NCBI GenBank assembly: GCA_043816955.1 | Contig: JBDRHL010000255.1 | Location: forward strand, 1-6,984 | Length of the DNA stretch: 6,984 nt | Reading direction: 5' to 3' | Source of the DNA: JBDRHL01 sp043816955 | GTDB taxonomy: Bacteria; Planctomycetota; Phycisphaerae; Sedimentisphaerales; CAYZTY01 | Part shown: piece after piece, positions 5,824 to 6,984 of the stretch | Layout: every line of letters begins with the position of its first letter | Position numbering within the stretch: position 1 is the stretch's first letter | Made by a program: the position numbers and the translations under genes | Notes under the pieces: generated by a model | What the model saw: only the letters and a program-made list of their open reading frames with translations | Databases searched by the model: none | Told to the model about the DNA's origin: nothing

Positions 5824-6741
5824 TTATGGTGTTCTTGGGAATAACCAGCATGAGGGGGTGTCATATATGATCCCCGAGCCTAACGGAATCTCGACTCTAA
5901 GTAATTTTAGAATGTCGTTCACCGCCGTTTTGTTGTTCCATTTTACGTGGCCGCCTATATATAGAGCATTACACCCGGCGCAGGCGTCTGCTTTTCGTTG
6001 TGTCATCCTGCCGACCATCTTTGTCATGTAATGGTTGCTGTAAACCAGCATTCCGGGTGCTGCAAATCCCTCGAAAGAAACGTCTGCGACGGTTAGCCAG
6101 TCAGGGTTGGATTTTTGGCCATTGCTGATGTGAGGGGTATTTTTTTCGGGGCAATGCTCAAGAAGATAATTAAAATCCCTCATAGGTTTAGTGCCGACAT
6201 AGCCGTCCACCCACATTTTAGAGCGCCCGCAGTATTGGTTGTAGCCAAAGCTGGCAAAGGCCGTGCCCAGAAATCGACCAGGACCGTATTTTCGTTCTCC
6301 TGAGGGGCACCAGAAAATCTTCATTCGTGCCAAGTCACTATGGCGTTTCAATTCTGAAAGGCTGCTTCCTTTGAATAGGTACGGAAGCAGGCCTGTCAAG
6401 CCCTGTTGCTGCGGGTCACGCGGGTCGGCCTTATACATATAGGCCGATGAGTGGTAATTTGGAGGATAATATCCCTCATTGTCGGCGCAGTAGTATTCCA
6501 GCAGCAGACCAATCTGCTTCAGATTAGACGCACAAACCACCCGCTTTGTCTGCTCCCTGACTTTATTAAGCGTGGGTACCAATATAGACAGCAGCACAGC
6601 GATGATAGCTATTACAATCAATAGCTCGACAAGTGTAAACGCCCGGCTTTTGCTGCAAACCTCTGGCATGCCGGATAGGCACTGCTGGCTGCTAAGGTCG
6701 GGATTACTCGAACGCATCTCCACCTGCGCATCTGTTAACAA
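5824..6741 (-). CDS. Prepilin-type pseudopilin with H-X9-DG-like tail
   Basis: A type IV pilin/type II secretion prepilin signal is clear: KSRAFTLVELLIVIAIIAVL (31-50), where a prepilin peptidase would cut before Phe35 and E39 is the conserved fifth residue of the mature protein. The hydrophobic helix runs to about residue 57 and is followed by NKVREQTKRVVCASNLKQIG (59-78), as in the planctomycete DUF1559/G-type pseudopilins. The C-terminus has YSNHYMT (234-240) and CNALYIGGHVKW (257-268), a degenerate form of the H-X9-DG motif with Gly in place of Asp. Such proteins are numerous in Planctomycetota; they are thought to be surface or secretion components, with individual roles unknown. The start is uncertain: TTG at 6741 and ATG at 6717 lack a well-spaced ribosome site, ATG at 6669 would give an ordinary 10-residue leader, and the good AGGAG at 6763-6767 points to an unusual CTG (6753) or ATT (6756). 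Tandem stops TAA TAG end the gene. Confidence 0.85.
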   Translation of the reverse strand: MLTDAQVEMRSSNPDLSSQQCLSGMPEVCSKSRAFTLVELLIVIAIIAVLLSILVPTLNKVREQTKRVVCASNLKQIGLLLEYYCADNEGYYPPNYHSSAYMYKADPRDPQQQGLTGLLPYLFKGSSLSELKRHSDLARMKIFWCPSGERKYGPGRFLGTAFASFGYNQYCGRSKMWVDGYVGTKPMRDFNYLLEHCPEKNTPHISNGQKSNPDWLTVADVSFEGFAAPGMLVYSNHYMTKMVGRMTQRKADACAGCNALYIGGHVKWNNKTAVNDILKLLRVEIPLGSGIIYDTPSCWLFPRTP

Positions 6742-6762
6742 GGCTCGTTTCAGAATTTTACA

Positions 6763-6767
6763 CTCCT
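6763..6767 (-). promoter_or_regulatory. Ribosome binding site upstream of the pseudopilin
   Basis: AGGAG on the minus strand lies 6 bases before ATT and 9 bases before CTG in the pseudopilin frame, but 21 bases before the TTG at 6741. If used, it implies a non-standard start codon and adds four or five residues (for example (M)KRA before LLTDAQ). Confidence 0.35.
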
Positions 6768-6819
6768 GTCAGTCCAGAACAAAACCGCTTTGCCTTTCGA
6801 CAAGCTTCAAGCCGGGACT

Positions 6820-6984
6820 TCAAAATTCTGTCAATATCTGTTCGGTCTGTTCTATTGCCTCGGCGAGGGCCTCTCTTGCCTGATACAAAGTTTCGGGAAC
6901 CATTGTGTGTTCAAGAACCGCATAGCCGTCCGCCCGCAGATAGGGGTCGCGCACCTGCGGCCACTTGGTGTTAAGTACTCCAAC
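6820..6984 (-). CDS. 3' end of an unidentified gene (5' end outside window)
   Basis: An open frame enters from the right edge and ends at TGA (6822-6820), giving 54 residues. It begins VGVLNTKWPQVRDPYLRADG and ends in an amphipathic helix, YQAREALAEAIEQTEQILTEF. The composition (R/E/A-rich helix, GC-richer codons) looks genuine, and it sits about 80 bases upstream of the pseudopilin on the same strand. No family was recognised, and the tail alone carries no catalytic motif. A C-terminal helical cap of a larger enzyme is plausible but not shown. Confidence 0.62.
   Translation of the reverse strand, partial: VGVLNTKWPQVRDPYLRADGYAVLEHTMVPETLYQAREALAEAIEQTEQILTEF

Noticed and set aside
6572..6883. 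103-codon plus-strand frame opposite the pseudopilin start
   Set aside because: It is the complement of the pilin signal region and of the upstream gene's end; no motif or ribosome site.
1..6984. CRISPR array, tRNA or rRNA genes, riboswitch
   Set aside because: No regularly spaced repeats, cloverleaf or conserved RNA sequence was seen on either strand.

Overview
The window looks like an accessory region of a Planctomycetota genome, probably of the Phycisphaerae/Sedimentisphaerales type. This is an inference from gene content: a pseudopilin with an H-X9-DG-like tail, a Gfo/Idh/MocA oxidoreductase next to a UroD/MtaA-family protein, and two different insertion sequences. Nearly all resident genes lie on the minus strand; the one full IS transposase lies on the plus strand.

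Layout, read in the direction of minus-strand transcription (right to left). (1) 6820-6984 is the 3' end of an unidentified gene that runs off the right edge. (2) 5824-6741 is a prepilin-type pseudopilin with an unclear start. (3) 5545-5823 is a non-coding stretch with three repeat structures: a palindromic repeat unit, an A/T-rich hairpin, and a 16-bp sequence nearly identical to the left end of the IS further along. (4) 4552-5529 is a Gfo/Idh/MocA oxidoreductase that overlaps (5) 3557-4555, a UroD-family protein, by a GTGA junction. (6) 1878-3525 is an IS1182-like element in the opposite orientation, with 24-bp imperfect terminal repeats (19/24), a good sigma70-type promoter and a transposase split by a frameshift. 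(7) 730-1851 is an all-alpha toroid-like protein of unknown function. (8) 95-550 is the N-terminal half of a NIF3-like protein, cut off by (9) an IS1595-family element whose transposase begins at 83 and leaves the window on the left.

A reasonable ancestral reading is one minus-strand catabolic set: oxidoreductase, UroD-like protein, toroid protein, and perhaps the NIF3-like protein. The IS1182-like element sits in what would have been a gap of about 60 bp between the UroD-like and toroid genes, and the IS1595-like element has removed the end of the NIF3 gene. Gfo/Idh enzymes paired with UroD/MtaA-type proteins would fit handling of modified (for example methylated) sugars or small organic compounds, but no substrate can be read from the sequence. 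The region is best described as a decaying accessory metabolic cluster invaded by mobile elements. I see no clearly new defence or mobile system; the most unusual signals are the orphan IS-end sequence upstream of the oxidoreductase, the frameshift in the transposase, and the toroid protein that I could not assign.
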